Shown here piece after piece: positions 8,350 through 16,682 of a DNA stretch of 64,000 bases. Both the position numbers and the translations under genes were made by a program. The stretch covers positions 310,001 through 374,000 of the forward strand of contig NZ_JAHQCX010000004.1 in assembly GCF_019042245.1 (NCBI RefSeq), read 5' to 3'. The stretch's first letter is position 1. The number at the start of each line of letters is the position of its first letter. This DNA is from Diplocloster modestus. Lineage in GTDB: Bacteria > Bacillota > Clostridia > Lachnospirales > Lachnospiraceae. Under the pieces are notes generated by a model. It did no database searches and was not told the DNA's origin. It saw only the letters and a list, made by a program, of their open reading frames with translations.

Positions 8350-9534
8350 TTAATAAGCTTTTTTCAGTATCCGGATCACATCCTCTTTATCCACAGCCAC
8401 CGGGTTTGCCAGCATTGCTCCGTCTCGCAGCGCCGTGACTGCCACCGTCTCAAAATCCCCGGGATTTACTCCGGCATCCTGAAGGCGCATCGGCAGGCCG
8501 CAGATGCGGTTCAGTTTCCTCTGCAGGCGCCGGACCGTCCGGATCGCCTCTTTCCCCCGCTCTTCCCTGGCGGTCTGCGCATAGATCTCAGGGCCTGCCA
8601 GATATAACAGCAGTTCGCCGTAGACTTCATCCAGTTTTCCCAGATTATATCTCATCACATGGGGCAGCAGTATCGTCATCGCATCTCCATGGGGAACATG
8701 ACAGACTCCTCCCAGCGCATGGCCGATCCCGTGCACCGCTCCGACCATGGAATTCGAAAATGCGGCTCCAGCCATGGTGGAGGCATTTGCCATAGCAAGA
8801 CGCGCCTCCGGGTCTTTCCCGTCCGTCACCGCTTTGACCAGATACTCCCGCACCATCGTAATCGCCGCCGTGGCATACGCATCGCTCAGCGGATTCTTCT
8901 GCGTGCAGCTGTATGCCTCCATCGCATGGCACAGCGCGTCAAAGCCGGTGGATGCCGTGATTCTGGGCGGCAGGGTCTCGGTCATCCGGGGATCCAGCAC
9001 CGCTACATCGGGCAGCATATGGTTGGAGATAAACTCCATCTTGACCGCTTTCTTTTCATTTTTAATCACAGCCACCATTGTCATCTCGGAACCGGTGCCC
9101 GAGGTGGTGGGCACTGTGATAAACGGCACATGTTTTCCCCTGGTCATGGACTCGCATCCCTGAAGCTTTAACAGGTCATCCACACCGTGTGCGATCATGA
9201 TCGCCGTCCCCTTAGCCGTATCCATGACCGAACCGCCTCCGATGGCGACCAGGCTGTCGCAGTTGTTCTCTTTGTACCGCTTCGTAATCTCATTCACCAC
9301 TTCCACGGAGGAGTCCGCCGGGATATCGGTGAATACGGCAGCCGGCCGGCTGCCCTGGCTTAACATAGCGTCCAGCACCTTCTGCAGGGCTCCTATTTTC
9401 TCCAGCACTTGGTCGGAGAGCACCATCGGCCTGCCGGCCTCCAGCCCCTCAAGCTCATAGGCGATATTTTCCAGCGCCTTCTGCCCGGACAGGATTTTCG
9501 TGGAATTCTGAAATTCATAATATTTTGGCAGCAT
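8350..9534 (-). CDS. Iron-containing alcohol dehydrogenase
   Basis: A 394-residue group III alcohol dehydrogenase. The NAD(P)-binding loop is AIGGGSVMDTAKG. The metal region has HAMEAYSC and the His-rich stretch GIGHALGGVCHVPHGDA typical of the family. In this operon it probably reduces the aldehyde made by the ferredoxin oxidoreductase, or supplies aldehyde in the other direction. A GGGAGG site lies 6 nt before the ATG. The exact substrate is not visible. Confidence 0.93.
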   Translation of the reverse strand: MLPKYYEFQNSTKILSGQKALENIAYELEGLEAGRPMVLSDQVLEKIGALQKVLDAMLSQGSRPAAVFTDIPADSSVEVVNEITKRYKENNCDSLVAIGGGSVMDTAKGTAIMIAHGVDDLLKLQGCESMTRGKHVPFITVPTTSGTGSEMTMVAVIKNEKKAVKMEFISNHMLPDVAVLDPRMTETLPPRITASTGFDALCHAMEAYSCTQKNPLSDAYATAAITMVREYLVKAVTDGKDPEARLAMANASTMAGAAFSNSMVGAVHGIGHALGGVCHVPHGDAMTILLPHVMRYNLGKLDEVYGELLLYLAGPEIYAQTAREERGKEAIRTVRRLQRKLNRICGLPMRLQDAGVNPGDFETVAVTALRDGAMLANPVAVDKEDVIRILKKAY

Positions 9535-9546
9535 AGTTACCCTCCC

Positions 9547-10047
9547 TTATATTCCTAAGATTGCGCGGCAATACACCGCAATACTGCTGACCTGCTTTTT
9601 CGGCAGTCTGCGCAGGATTCTTCTGGTCATAACCGGTGGAAACAGATAACTCTCCGTCAGGTCGATGCACCGGACGATGGACATGACCTCGTACAGATCC
9701 CCTTTGACCATAAACCGGTGCTGGGCGTACGCCGCCGTGGTCCCGATCTGTCCGGAAAATACCAGAAAAGCACCGTCCAGACTCTTAAAAGCCATGCAGA
9801 TATCCGGCTCGCTCACGTCCTTTAACCGGGCCAATCCCCACGACACCCGCTTCATACACAGCTTGGGACCATTGTGGGAGGCGCTTAGCACAATCGTCCG
9901 GCCCACCGGCCAGCTGTCAATCTCCTCCTTCACCCTGGAGTCCAGCTTATAGAGGACTTTCATTCCCCGGTAGAGAAAAAAACAGATAACGGAGGCAAAC
10001 AGGGATTTTGCGGTCGTGGCCAGATTCCTTTTTTTACTTGGTTTCAT
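9547..10047 (-). CDS. Small membrane protein, possible SCP2-like domain
   Basis: About 166 residues, first gene of the aldehyde oxidoreductase operon. A membrane helix lies at about residues 15-33. The rest resembles the lipid-binding SCP2 fold: a polar start, then AFKSLDGAFLVFSGQIGT and RFMVKGDLYEVMSIVRC. That assignment is tentative. Start at 10047 is chosen over 10077 because CAGGAGG lies 6 nt before it. If SCP2-like, it could present hydrophobic substrates to the cytoplasmic enzymes; this is inference only. Confidence 0.6.
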   Translation of the reverse strand: MKPSKKRNLATTAKSLFASVICFFLYRGMKVLYKLDSRVKEEIDSWPVGRTIVLSASHNGPKLCMKRVSWGLARLKDVSEPDICMAFKSLDGAFLVFSGQIGTTAAYAQHRFMVKGDLYEVMSIVRCIDLTESYLFPPVMTRRILRRLPKKQVSSIAVYCRAILGI

Positions 10048-10364
10048 AGCATCCCTCCTGACTTGGGTTACTGCCATGCCCGCCGACCGGGCTGCGCAGA
10101 ATTTTATATTCTACTCTAACTATAGACTCGATGAGGGTATGCGTCAACCAGGTATTTTTTGCTCTGATCGCTTTTTGCTATGATCGCTTAGCAGCTGTTT
10201 TTTAGCCAGCTTTGCCGGACACACTGAAATAAAAAAGGCAACACATCTGTGCTCCCGAACAACTTTTGGCGTCCAAAACTGGCATGGTCATATTTACCAT
10301 AACTGGTTATTTTAATAATGCCAGAATTGTTTTATACTGCAAAGCATAAAGGAGGCGATCAGTA
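10048..10364. promoter_or_regulatory. Divergent promoter region
   Basis: It holds the start regions of the minus-strand oxidoreductase operon and the plus-strand ECF gene. Visible are a TATACT box at 10333-10338, a 7-nt inverted repeat CTGGCAT/ATGCCAG at 10279-10285 and 10318-10324, and an imperfect repeat at 10261-10280. A shared regulator is possible but nothing identifies it. Confidence 0.35.
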
Positions 10365-10922
10365 ATGAAAGATACAAAGAAACTTGTGGTAGCCGCTCTG
10401 ATGGCGGCCCTTACCTGTGCAGCTACCATGGTGATCAAAATTCCAACACCGACATTCGGCTATATCCATCCGGGTGATGGCCTGGTATTATTATGCGGAA
10501 TCGTGCTTGGTCCGGTAGGAGGCGCCCTGGCGGCCGGTATCGGCTCCATGCTGGCAGACGTCTTCTCCGGCTACATGTCCTTCGCGCTTGGCACCCTGAT
10601 CATCAAAGCACTGACAGCCGCCATCGCAGGACTGTTGTTCCGGCGCATCCGCGCGATCCGAAGCGGAAGCACCGGCAGCAGCTACGCCGGTATCATCACC
10701 GGCGGAGTAGCAGGAGAACTGTTCATGGCAGCCGGATATCTATTCTATGAAACCCTGCTGGCCGTCATCAGCGGAAGCGCCCTGGCCGCAGCCTTCACAG
10801 CCTCTGCCGCCGGCGTTATATTTAACATCGTACAGGGCGTAGTAGGTATCGTTCTTGCCATCCTCCTATTTCCAGTGCTATATCAGATTCCCAATGTGCG
10901 TGCCTGGGTCACCAGGAAATAA
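10365..10922 (+). CDS. ECF transporter S component
   Basis: A 185-residue membrane protein with about six helices and small-residue-rich segments such as LGPVGGALAAGIGSMLADVFSGY. It matches the substrate-capture (S) subunits of energy-coupling factor vitamin importers. No ATPase or T subunit is adjacent, so it probably uses the shared ECF module encoded elsewhere. The CbiQ/CbiO pair nearby is dedicated to cobalt. The substrate is unknown; position next to a tungsten/molybdenum enzyme operon proves nothing. AAAGGAGG lies 9 nt before the ATG. Confidence 0.85.
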   Translation: MKDTKKLVVAALMAALTCAATMVIKIPTPTFGYIHPGDGLVLLCGIVLGPVGGALAAGIGSMLADVFSGYMSFALGTLIIKALTAAIAGLLFRRIRAIRSGSTGSSYAGIITGGVAGELFMAAGYLFYETLLAVISGSALAAAFTASAAGVIFNIVQGVVGIVLAILLFPVLYQIPNVRAWVTRK

Positions 10923-10942
10923 TGCCTTATACGTGCTCTTAC

Positions 10943-11053
10943 CAAAGCCGGGGCGGGCAGGCGCAAGGCGGGACATCAGGACGGGAGGCCAGGTGCCAAG
11001 CACCGGTATTCTCCCATCCTGATGTCCCGCCTTGTGCCTGCCCGCTCCGGCCC
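10943..11053. repeat. Long inverted repeat (hairpin), short relative of the 14.7-kb element
   Basis: Two ~41-nt GC-rich arms (10947-10987 and 11011-11052) pair with few mismatches around an inner small hairpin (GGTGC/GCACC). The outer ends read ACCAAAGCCGG on the left and CCGCTCCGGCCC on the right. The same outer sequences bound the much larger element at 14719-15145. It begins about 20 nt after the ECF gene stop and could end its transcription, but there is no T-run. Confidence 0.85.
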
Positions 11054-11092
11054 TAAGTACTAGTTCCTGAATAAAACTACTCCTTTTTCCCA

Positions 11093-11386
11093 CTAAACCA
11101 GATGCTTCTGCCCAGAGCCCCTAATGCTGCCAGAAGCCGGAGGAATCTCCTCCGGTATTATCCCCGGGATCGGGATCCTTCTGCGTACTCTCCTCCGCCC
11201 TGTCCGTTTTGTAATGTAGTCCACGGCCCCGGCCTTAAATCCTTTGAATTCAGCGTCTGGGCCTGTGATGCCTGTCAGATAGATGACAGGAATGCCGGTA
11301 GGCCCGGAATAATGAATCCGCTTCATTTTCCCTGACAGCCTCTTCTTTTGTCTGTTCCGGCAGAATCTGCTGTTGTTTGTATACAA
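11093..11386 (-). pseudogene. Receiver-domain remnant
   Basis: The reading frame contains IPVIYLTGITGPDAEFKGFK followed by AGAVDYITK, the beta4-alpha4-beta5 part of a response-regulator receiver domain including its conserved Lys. The phospho-acceptor part and any output domain are absent, and flanking residues look random. It is most likely a decayed two-component gene. Confidence 0.65.
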
Positions 11387-11565
11387 GAAATCTAGTTTTC
11401 TGTTTTAAAAATATTGCACAATTTCCTAAGAGTCTGCAGAATATGTTCCTCCCCCGGCAATTACATTTTTTTAAGTATAACATAACCGGGATGATACATA
11501 TAGTATCTGTCAGTTACCTATGGGCCTCCTTTGAACTAAGCTCAGGTAAGTTACGCAAGTGCTGC
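11387..11565. other. Short intergenic stretch
   Basis: No gene, hairpin or repeat was recognised between the receiver remnant and rsgI. Confidence 0.4.
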
Positions 11566-12417
11566 TCACTCATGGTGATGATTTTCCTGTCCGTCGGAAC
11601 TATCCTCCGAATGGTGGCTGTTTTGGCCGTCGTTGGGCGACGTCGTGGTTTCTCCAGTATCTGCGTGGTTGTTGTGTTCTTCATGACCCGTGCCTTCCCC
11701 ATGGGATTCGCAGGCGTCGATCTGTCCCTGCAGCTCTTCGATGCTGTGATGGGTGTAATCTGTGATATCCACATCCGGATCGGTTTCCTTCAGTTCCTGA
11801 AGATACAAATATTTCCCCGGAGTGACGCCGTAGTCATGGGCCTGGGATACCGTATCCTCATCTACCGCATGGCATTCCGACTGAAGAGCCGGATATTCAG
11901 CGGACGCGGTGTCAACGTACTGGCGGACCTCCTTAAGCATAGATTCCTGGGTGTCCGCTGTCTTTGCATAGACAGTGACCACAATGTCTGATGCGGAGTT
12001 GAAATATCCTTCCATTTCTTCCGCGCCCATAATCGTATCCACAGCCTCCTGCCAGGGAAGGTTTTTTAGATTTTGTTCAGCAAGGATCTGTTCTCCCTCC
12101 GGATTAAGGGCCCTGGTCTCAACTACACGGTTGAAACGGTTGATCCCCAGCTCAATGGAGGGATTGACATCGATACTCACCAGAGAGGTCTGGGCATAAT
12201 AATAATGGAAGCTGCCGGCGCCCAGCGTAAATACCAGGGCCAGACAGGCCGCCGCCGTGTAAAACGGCCTGAGACTCCTTCTTTTTTCCGGAAGAAGTAT
12301 CACTTCGCCGGTCTTCCAGCTACGGTTGGCGGGAAGGGATACGAATTCCCCTCCGTTTTTCATTACAACGGCTGTATTTTTCTCTATTTTCATAACAATT
12401 CCGGTCTGTGCTTTCAT
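11566..12417 (-). CDS. rsgI: RsgI-type anti-sigma factor with His-rich C-terminus
   Basis: A 283-residue single-pass membrane protein. The cytoplasmic N-terminal RsgI domain (residues 1-50, GIVMKIEKNTAVVMKNGGEF) should hold SigI inactive. A membrane helix lies at about 53-73. The outer part has the family block SIDVNPSIELGINRFNRV. The last ~60 residues are Asp/Glu/Ser-rich and carry about eleven His, ending NHHHE. RsgI proteins sense outside signals through this C-terminal region; in cellulolytic clostridia it is a carbohydrate-binding domain. Here the His-rich tail suggests a metal ligand instead (inference). The gene starts 1 nt after sigI with a GGGAGGT site, so the two are co-translated. 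Confidence 0.9.
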   Translation of the reverse strand: MKAQTGIVMKIEKNTAVVMKNGGEFVSLPANRSWKTGEVILLPEKRRSLRPFYTAAACLALVFTLGAGSFHYYYAQTSLVSIDVNPSIELGINRFNRVVETRALNPEGEQILAEQNLKNLPWQEAVDTIMGAEEMEGYFNSASDIVVTVYAKTADTQESMLKEVRQYVDTASAEYPALQSECHAVDEDTVSQAHDYGVTPGKYLYLQELKETDPDVDITDYTHHSIEELQGQIDACESHGEGTGHEEHNNHADTGETTTSPNDGQNSHHSEDSSDGQENHHHE

Positions 12418-12418
12418 T

Positions 12419-13126
12419 TTAATTCACCTCCCTGTACTTAGGTAAGAATGTACGGATTCCGGGATAATCTCCCATCAGCAGGATCGCCAGGGTTATGATA
12501 TATTTCCGGTGTTTCTCTATCGTCTTCGCGGAGACTTTTAGCTGCGCCGCCAGTTCCGCCTGGGGCAGGCGGTGCTGACGGATCAGCCCTTTCCTATAAT
12601 CAGGTTCCTCCACTACCGCACGCGCGATCATGAGGCAGTTCTTCCTGGAACGCTCCTGCTTCGGACAGATCCGGGGCAGTTCTTCCCATCGTATCCCATA
12701 GGCATCCAGCACATCCGACAACAGCTGAATCTCCTCGGACAGTGCGTTCCGCTCCTGGTCTTTTTCATAGAGCTGCCAGGATACTTTCGCCTCCGCATCA
12801 GACATCTGCCCGGATTCCTCCTCCTCTTTCGGTTCAAAGGCAATCACTTTTGAGCGGTATCCCATCTGCTTTCGTCCTTCATCAATCAGACGGTTTTTGA
12901 TACAGATCTTGCAAAAAGAGAGGAAATTCCCTTTCTGGGGTGAATATTGTCTGATACAGTTCAGAAATGTCAGCATGGCGAGACTCAGCATATCATCGTA
13001 TTCCAACATCAGGTCCTGCATTCCGGTTATCTGCTTTTTTAAAAACGGCAGATAGTCCGACATAAGTTGTTCTGTTTTCCCGGGATCCGCCTGCGCGCTT
13101 TGAACCCGCATTTCTATCGTATTCAC
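12419..13126 (-). CDS. sigI: RNA polymerase sigma factor SigI
   Basis: A 235-residue alternative sigma factor. Region 2 is seen around LMLEYDDMLSLAMLTFLNCIRQYSPQKGNFLSFC, split here only by position, with KNRLIDEGRK after it. The C-terminal helix-turn-helix (QAELAAQLKVSAKTIEKHRKY, about 195-215) is the SigI-type region 4 substitute. The start is GTG with AGGAG 7 nt upstream. It is paired with rsgI. Regulon members are probably recognised at the divergent His-rich gene and at its own promoter, by analogy with other SigI systems. Confidence 0.92.
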   Translation of the reverse strand: MNTIEMRVQSAQADPGKTEQLMSDYLPFLKKQITGMQDLMLEYDDMLSLAMLTFLNCIRQYSPQKGNFLSFCKICIKNRLIDEGRKQMGYRSKVIAFEPKEEEESGQMSDAEAKVSWQLYEKDQERNALSEEIQLLSDVLDAYGIRWEELPRICPKQERSRKNCLMIARAVVEEPDYRKGLIRQHRLPQAELAAQLKVSAKTIEKHRKYIITLAILLMGDYPGIRTFLPKYREVN

Positions 13127-13330
13127 ATCAGTTCTCCTATTTCTTACTTCTGCTCCATTCAGATTGCACGGATATGCATCTATAGAGGATATGCATCTAT
13201 ATAAAAGATACGGATCCGGTCCTGTATTTTATAGGGTGCCAAAAATTTTTTTCGGCACCCTACGTTTTTCACATTGTCAGTCGTAATCTGTTAACGAGTC
13301 AAAAATAAAAAAATGAAATGAGGTAATCTT
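13127..13330. promoter_or_regulatory. Divergent sigI / His-rich gene control region
   Basis: A 15-nt sequence GGATATGCATCTATA is directly repeated at 13170-13184 and 13187-13201. A 9-nt perfect inverted repeat TAGGGTGCC/GGCACCCTA lies at 13232-13262, with A- and T-runs between its arms. Each arm puts CACCC facing outward; C-rich -35 elements are typical of SigI promoters, so divergent SigI-dependent promoters are possible. It could also be a hairpin attenuator. Confidence 0.45.
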
Positions 13331-13726
13331 ATGTTACAGAAAAAATTCGCTGCTTTCCTTTTAACCGGTATGCTGACCGCTGCTGTTGTATGTATCCCCG
13401 CCCTGGCATCTACTTCCGAGACCGCTCCTGCCGATTCCGCTCCGGCAAGCTACCCCATATGTACGGAGAACGGGTGCAGCAAAACCTACGATCACAAACA
13501 TGACGGGACTTGGTATGAGGGGCACCATAAGGAAGATTGTTCCGACCGCACGGACTCCTCAACATGTACCGGAAAACACTCCGGCACTCACCACACCAGC
13601 ACCTCCCAGTCACAGGGCCGGCACTCCCATCACACAGGAACCCAGACCCAGGCTTCTACCGCAACACAGGACACTCAGACGAATAACGGCCACGCGCATC
13701 ACAGCCACAGCGGAAGCCATCACTAA
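13331..13726 (+). CDS. Secreted His-rich small protein
   Basis: A 131-residue protein with a clear Sec signal peptide (residues 1-26, cleavage after ALA). The mature part is Ser/Thr/His-rich with about sixteen His, several in HH pairs, and ends in a GHAHHSHSGSHH tail. There are also four Cys in the middle. No family was recognised. It is encoded back-to-back with sigI, whose anti-sigma factor also has a His-rich tail. A metal-binding or buffering role outside the membrane is likely but not shown. GAGG lies 7 nt before the ATG. Confidence 0.8.
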   Translation: MLQKKFAAFLLTGMLTAAVVCIPALASTSETAPADSAPASYPICTENGCSKTYDHKHDGTWYEGHHKEDCSDRTDSSTCTGKHSGTHHTSTSQSQGRHSHHTGTQTQASTATQDTQTNNGHAHHSHSGSHH

Positions 13727-13738
13727 GCCATCACTAAG

Positions 13739-14542
13739 TCAGCACTGATAACCAAACAGATGATTCAGCCAATACAGGCTGAGTGAAAACCATTTACCGC
13801 AGCTTTCATTGTTCGTATCTACGTCATAATTGCACATAGAGAGCCCATGCACCCCGCTGGGGAATATATGGCATTCAAACGGAACTCCGGCCCGCTTTAA
13901 CGCCATACTGAACAGCATGGTATTCTCAACCGGTACCACATTATCATCTGCGGTGTGCCACAGGAATGCAGGCGGTGTATCGGCCGTTACCCTCTTTTCC
14001 AGCGAGAACCATTCCTTCAGCTCCCCATCCCCGCCGGACACATTCTCCAGGGACCCCTGATGCGCAAACTCTCCCGCGGTAATCACCGGGTAACTTAAGA
14101 TCATCGCATTCGGACGGTTCTTTCCGTTCTCCGTATCCATTCTGTCTGTCAGCCGGCCGCTGTTCCACAGCGTCCCCAGGCTGGCCGCCAGATGGCCTCC
14201 GGCCGAAAATCCCATCACCGCAATCTGATCCGGCTGAATCTGCCATTCCCCGGCCCTCCTGCGGATCATCATAACAGTTTCAGACAGTTCCATCAGCGGC
14301 CTGAGTTCCTTCGCGTATTCCCCAATGGAATAATTCAGCGCAAACACCTGATACCCAGCCGCGAACCAGGCGAAAGCCGGCGGATCTTTTTCCCGGTCGG
14401 ACAACATCTCATATCCGCCCCCCGGGCAGACCACCATACAGGGTCTGATTCTATGGTTCTCCATTTCCTCACTGACATCGTGCAGATATCCCGTCACATA
14501 AGCATTAGAGCCTGTATCCAGCACTTCCTTAACAATCTTCAT
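13739..14542 (-). CDS. Alpha/beta hydrolase, acetylesterase-like
   Basis: About 267 residues of the esterase/lipase (BD-FAE/acetyl xylan esterase-like) group. Visible are the oxyanion segment CPGGGYEML, the nucleophile elbow GFSAGGH, the acid in TADDNVVP and the His in SGVHGLS. No signal peptide, so cytoplasmic. The start is ATG 14542 with GGAGG 8 nt upstream; a GTG one codon earlier is possible. It stands alone, convergent with the His-rich gene. The natural ester is unknown. Confidence 0.9.
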   Translation of the reverse strand: MKIVKEVLDTGSNAYVTGYLHDVSEEMENHRIRPCMVVCPGGGYEMLSDREKDPPAFAWFAAGYQVFALNYSIGEYAKELRPLMELSETVMMIRRRAGEWQIQPDQIAVMGFSAGGHLAASLGTLWNSGRLTDRMDTENGKNRPNAMILSYPVITAGEFAHQGSLENVSGGDGELKEWFSLEKRVTADTPPAFLWHTADDNVVPVENTMLFSMALKRAGVPFECHIFPSGVHGLSMCNYDVDTNNESCGKWFSLSLYWLNHLFGYQC

Positions 14543-14562
14543 CACTCTAACCTCCTAAAGGG

Positions 14563-14593
14563 GGACATGTCCAAACCAGTTTGGGACATGTCC
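14563..14593. repeat. Two copies of the palindrome GGACATGTCC
   Basis: The perfect 10-nt palindrome GGACATGTCC occurs at 14563-14572 and 14584-14593, upstream of the hydrolase start. The pair can also fold as a hairpin around AAACCAGTTTG. It may be a dyad regulator site or a REP-like sequence. Confidence 0.6.
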
Positions 14594-14718
14594 AAATTCA
14601 CTTAATAACTACCATACAACATTCACATTGTTTTTGTCTATATATTTTAAAGGAATCCCCCATAAAACTCCAAACTCAAATAATTCTTCCCCCGAGTGTC
14701 TGTCCGAATTCACTCATC

Positions 14719-15145
14719 ACCAAAGCCGGAGCGGGCTGGCGCAAGGAGCAGCTTTCCGGGGGCGCAGGCGCGCCAAAAAAGCGGAGACCCAATCCCTTCC
14801 CTTAAGCCCGGGGCCCCGGTGGTGTCTCCCGGGGTGAGCATAGGGCGGCTGTGCAGCAGCTTAGTAAAATTTAAAAACCGGATTCAGGATGCACGGCGGA
14901 CTTCATGTCCGACGGGCAAGGGCCACTGAACCGGGAACGCCTCATGCGTTCCTGGTGAATTGGCCCGGTTCCTGAATCCGGTTTTTGAATTTCACTTAGC
15001 TGCTGCCAGCGCAAGCCCTCCGCTCATCCTGGGAGACACCACCGGGGCCCCGGGCTTAAGGGAAGGGATTGGGTCTCCGTTTTTTTGGCGCGCCTGCGCC
15101 CCCGGAAAGCTACTCCTTGCGCCAGCCCGCTCCGGCCCCCCAGCA
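14719..15145. repeat. 427-nt inverted-repeat element with conserved structured core (copy A)
   Basis: The left arm from 14719 (ACCAAAGCCGGAGCGGGC...) pairs with the right arm ending near 15138. Arms include GGCGCGCC, an A/T-run and a GGGCCCC segment on both sides. Inside, from GCATAGGGC (14838) to CCAGCGC (15006-15012), lies a core shared with the element at 45007-45300. The core (about 14885-15000) has hairpins CGGAC/GTCCG and GGAACGC/GCGTTCC, and a closing stem CCGGATTCAGG/CCTGAATCCGG. It abuts the cbiN stop codon. Function is unknown: a structured RNA in the cbiMN 3' end or a mobile hairpin element. The stretch from 14594 to 14718 holds nothing else I recognise. Confidence 0.85.
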
Positions 15146-15466
15146 CTAATTCCCAGCAGCCCTCTTATCCTCCTGTTTCTTCCTCTCTACAAAACGCCCC
15201 ATAATAAAAGCGATGATGCCCACACCGATTCCGGTCTGAAGGCAGAAAAACAGGCTCTCGACTTCTCCCGGAAGTTCTCCTCCGATGATAGTCTCCAGCA
15301 CCGGCTCGAACCACGGCTGGTAATCTTTGTGGACCTCGGCAATCATCTGGCTTCCGGCATCGTCAGAGCCTCCGAATTCAGCTCCCTTTAATGCGAATAG
15401 CGGAATCCCCGCCAGAAGGACTGCTATGACCAGCAAGATCAGAACAAGTTTTGTATCTTTACTCAT
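15146..15466 (-). CDS. cbiN: Cobalt transport protein CbiN
   Basis: A 106-residue accessory subunit of the CbiMNQO cobalt importer. Two membrane helices (about 7-27 and 76-94) flank an extracytoplasmic loop with the family block GGSDDAGSQMI and DYQPWFEP. It starts directly after the cbiM stop. CbiM and CbiN together form the cobalt-selective unit that works with the CbiQ/CbiO energising module encoded just upstream. Confidence 0.95.
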   Translation of the reverse strand: MSKDTKLVLILLVIAVLLAGIPLFALKGAEFGGSDDAGSQMIAEVHKDYQPWFEPVLETIIGGELPGEVESLFFCLQTGIGVGIIAFIMGRFVERKKQEDKRAAGN

Positions 15467-16216
15467 CTATTTTACCTCCTTATAAAATCCAACGGATTTC
15501 AGTTCCGCTTTGGCATAGGTCTCCAGCGCGATTATGATAACCAATGTCAGGATTCCTTCCAGAACAGCCAGCGGCAGCTGGGTTGGAGCGAATACTCCCA
15601 GAAATTTAGCCGCGGATACGGCAACACCGCCATTTTCTGCAGGATGCGCCAGGGCCAGCTGAAGGCTGGTTATACAGTAGGTAAAGATATCTCCCAGAAA
15701 AGCGGCCAGGAAAATACTTAACCGGCGGTTCACCTTACATTTCATACATAGTTTGTATATTCCATACGCCAGGAAAGGCCCTGCTATCGCCATGGAAAAA
15801 GTATTGGCTCCCAGCGTGGTCAGCCCGCCATGCGCCAGAAGGATCGCCTGGAATAACAGGACAATGATACCTAGAATACCCACGACGCTGGGACCAAATA
15901 AGATAGCACCCAAACCGGTACCGGTCATATGGGAGCAGCTCCCTGTCACGGACGGAATCTTCAGTGAGGAAATGACGAAAATAAATGCGCCGGACATGGC
16001 CAGTATGGTGATCGCCCTTCGGTTTTCCTTCAAAATCTTTTTCAGTGAAAAGAACCCGGCAACCAGAAACGGCAGACAGATCACCCCCCATGCGATACAG
16101 TAACCGGCCGGGAGATAACCCTCCATGATATGCATCGCATTGACAGCCGGAACTACGGCGAATATGGCCGCAAACACCGTTGCTAACTTCACTGCTCTTT
16201 TTTGTCTTTTTGACAT
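15467..16216 (-). CDS. cbiM: Cobalt ECF transporter S component CbiM
   Basis: About 249 residues, seven membrane helices. The essential metal-binding N-terminus [13 protein letters not shown] follows a leader segment. Other family blocks are [17 protein letters not shown] and [19 protein letters not shown]. The start at 16216 has AAAGGAG 7 nt upstream and is preferred to ATG or GTG codons up to 16264. Expression is probably set by the B12 riboswitch in its long leader. Confidence 0.95.
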   Translation of the reverse strand: MSKRQKRAVKLATVFAAIFAVVPAVNAMHIMEGYLPAGYCIAWGVICLPFLVAGFFSLKKILKENRRAITILAMSGAFIFVISSLKIPSVTGSCSHMTGTGLGAILFGPSVVGILGIIVLLFQAILLAHGGLTTLGANTFSMAIAGPFLAYGIYKLCMKCKVNRRLSIFLAAFLGDIFTYCITSLQLALAHPAENGGVAVSAAKFLGVFAPTQLPLAVLEGILTLVIIIALETYAKAELKSVGFYKEVK

Positions 16217-16369
16217 CTCTCTTCTCCTTTCTTTCATGACTTCGCGTACATGCTTCCCAGGCATGAGCCAAAATCATGACAATCCGATCTTTTACGGATT
16301 TCGTCTGCGTCCTGCCATCTTCCGTGGCTGATACGCAGTTTGTCCCGCGCCGTTAGGCTGGAACGCAAA

Positions 16370-16566
16370 TAGGAAGGGCAGGTCTTCTGACTCGAGCATC
16401 CGCATTTGCCTCCACTCTCTTCCCGGTTTCCCAGTGATTCCCGTATTCGTGTGAAAATACGGAGACGGACGCAAACTCCTCTCTTACAGCGGCGGGACCG
16501 CAAGGGCTTTTCACCCTTTTCCCTATTATCCTGCGGAGAAATGCAGGCACCTCTTCCCCTTAAATG
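16370..16566 (-). ncRNA. Cobalamin riboswitch upstream of cbiMN
   Basis: Read on the minus strand: AGGTGCC near the 5' end, then GGATAATAGGGAA, the GTGAAAAGCCC turn, GCGGTCCCGCCGCTGT, ACTGGGAAACCGGGAAG, and the B12 box AGTCAGAAGACCTGCC (16378-16392). Flanking GGAAG/CTTCC pairs close the outer stem. Between it and the cbiM start (about 150 nt) no T-rich terminator is evident, so control may be translational. It lies between cbiO and cbiM, giving the cobalt-specific genes their own B12 control. Confidence 0.95.
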
Positions 16567-16682
16567 CACCCTTTCGGGCAGGCTCACGGCTTACGCTGTG
16601 CGCCAATGTATATGCAAAAGCGGTCTTAAAACATCCCGCGAATTGCCTGAACTAAAGTAAGTACTTCTGCTGAACAGACACT

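Noticed and set aside
10878..11093. 71-residue minus-strand frame
   Set aside because: It is read through the inverted repeat and the end of the ECF gene, with no ribosome binding site.
13232..13262. Terminator between sigI and the His-rich gene
   Set aside because: The flanking genes diverge, so no transcript should end there; kept only as a possible control site.
14594..14837. Plus-strand frames of 70-77 residues
   Set aside because: They run through the arm of copy A in several frames with no conserved start.
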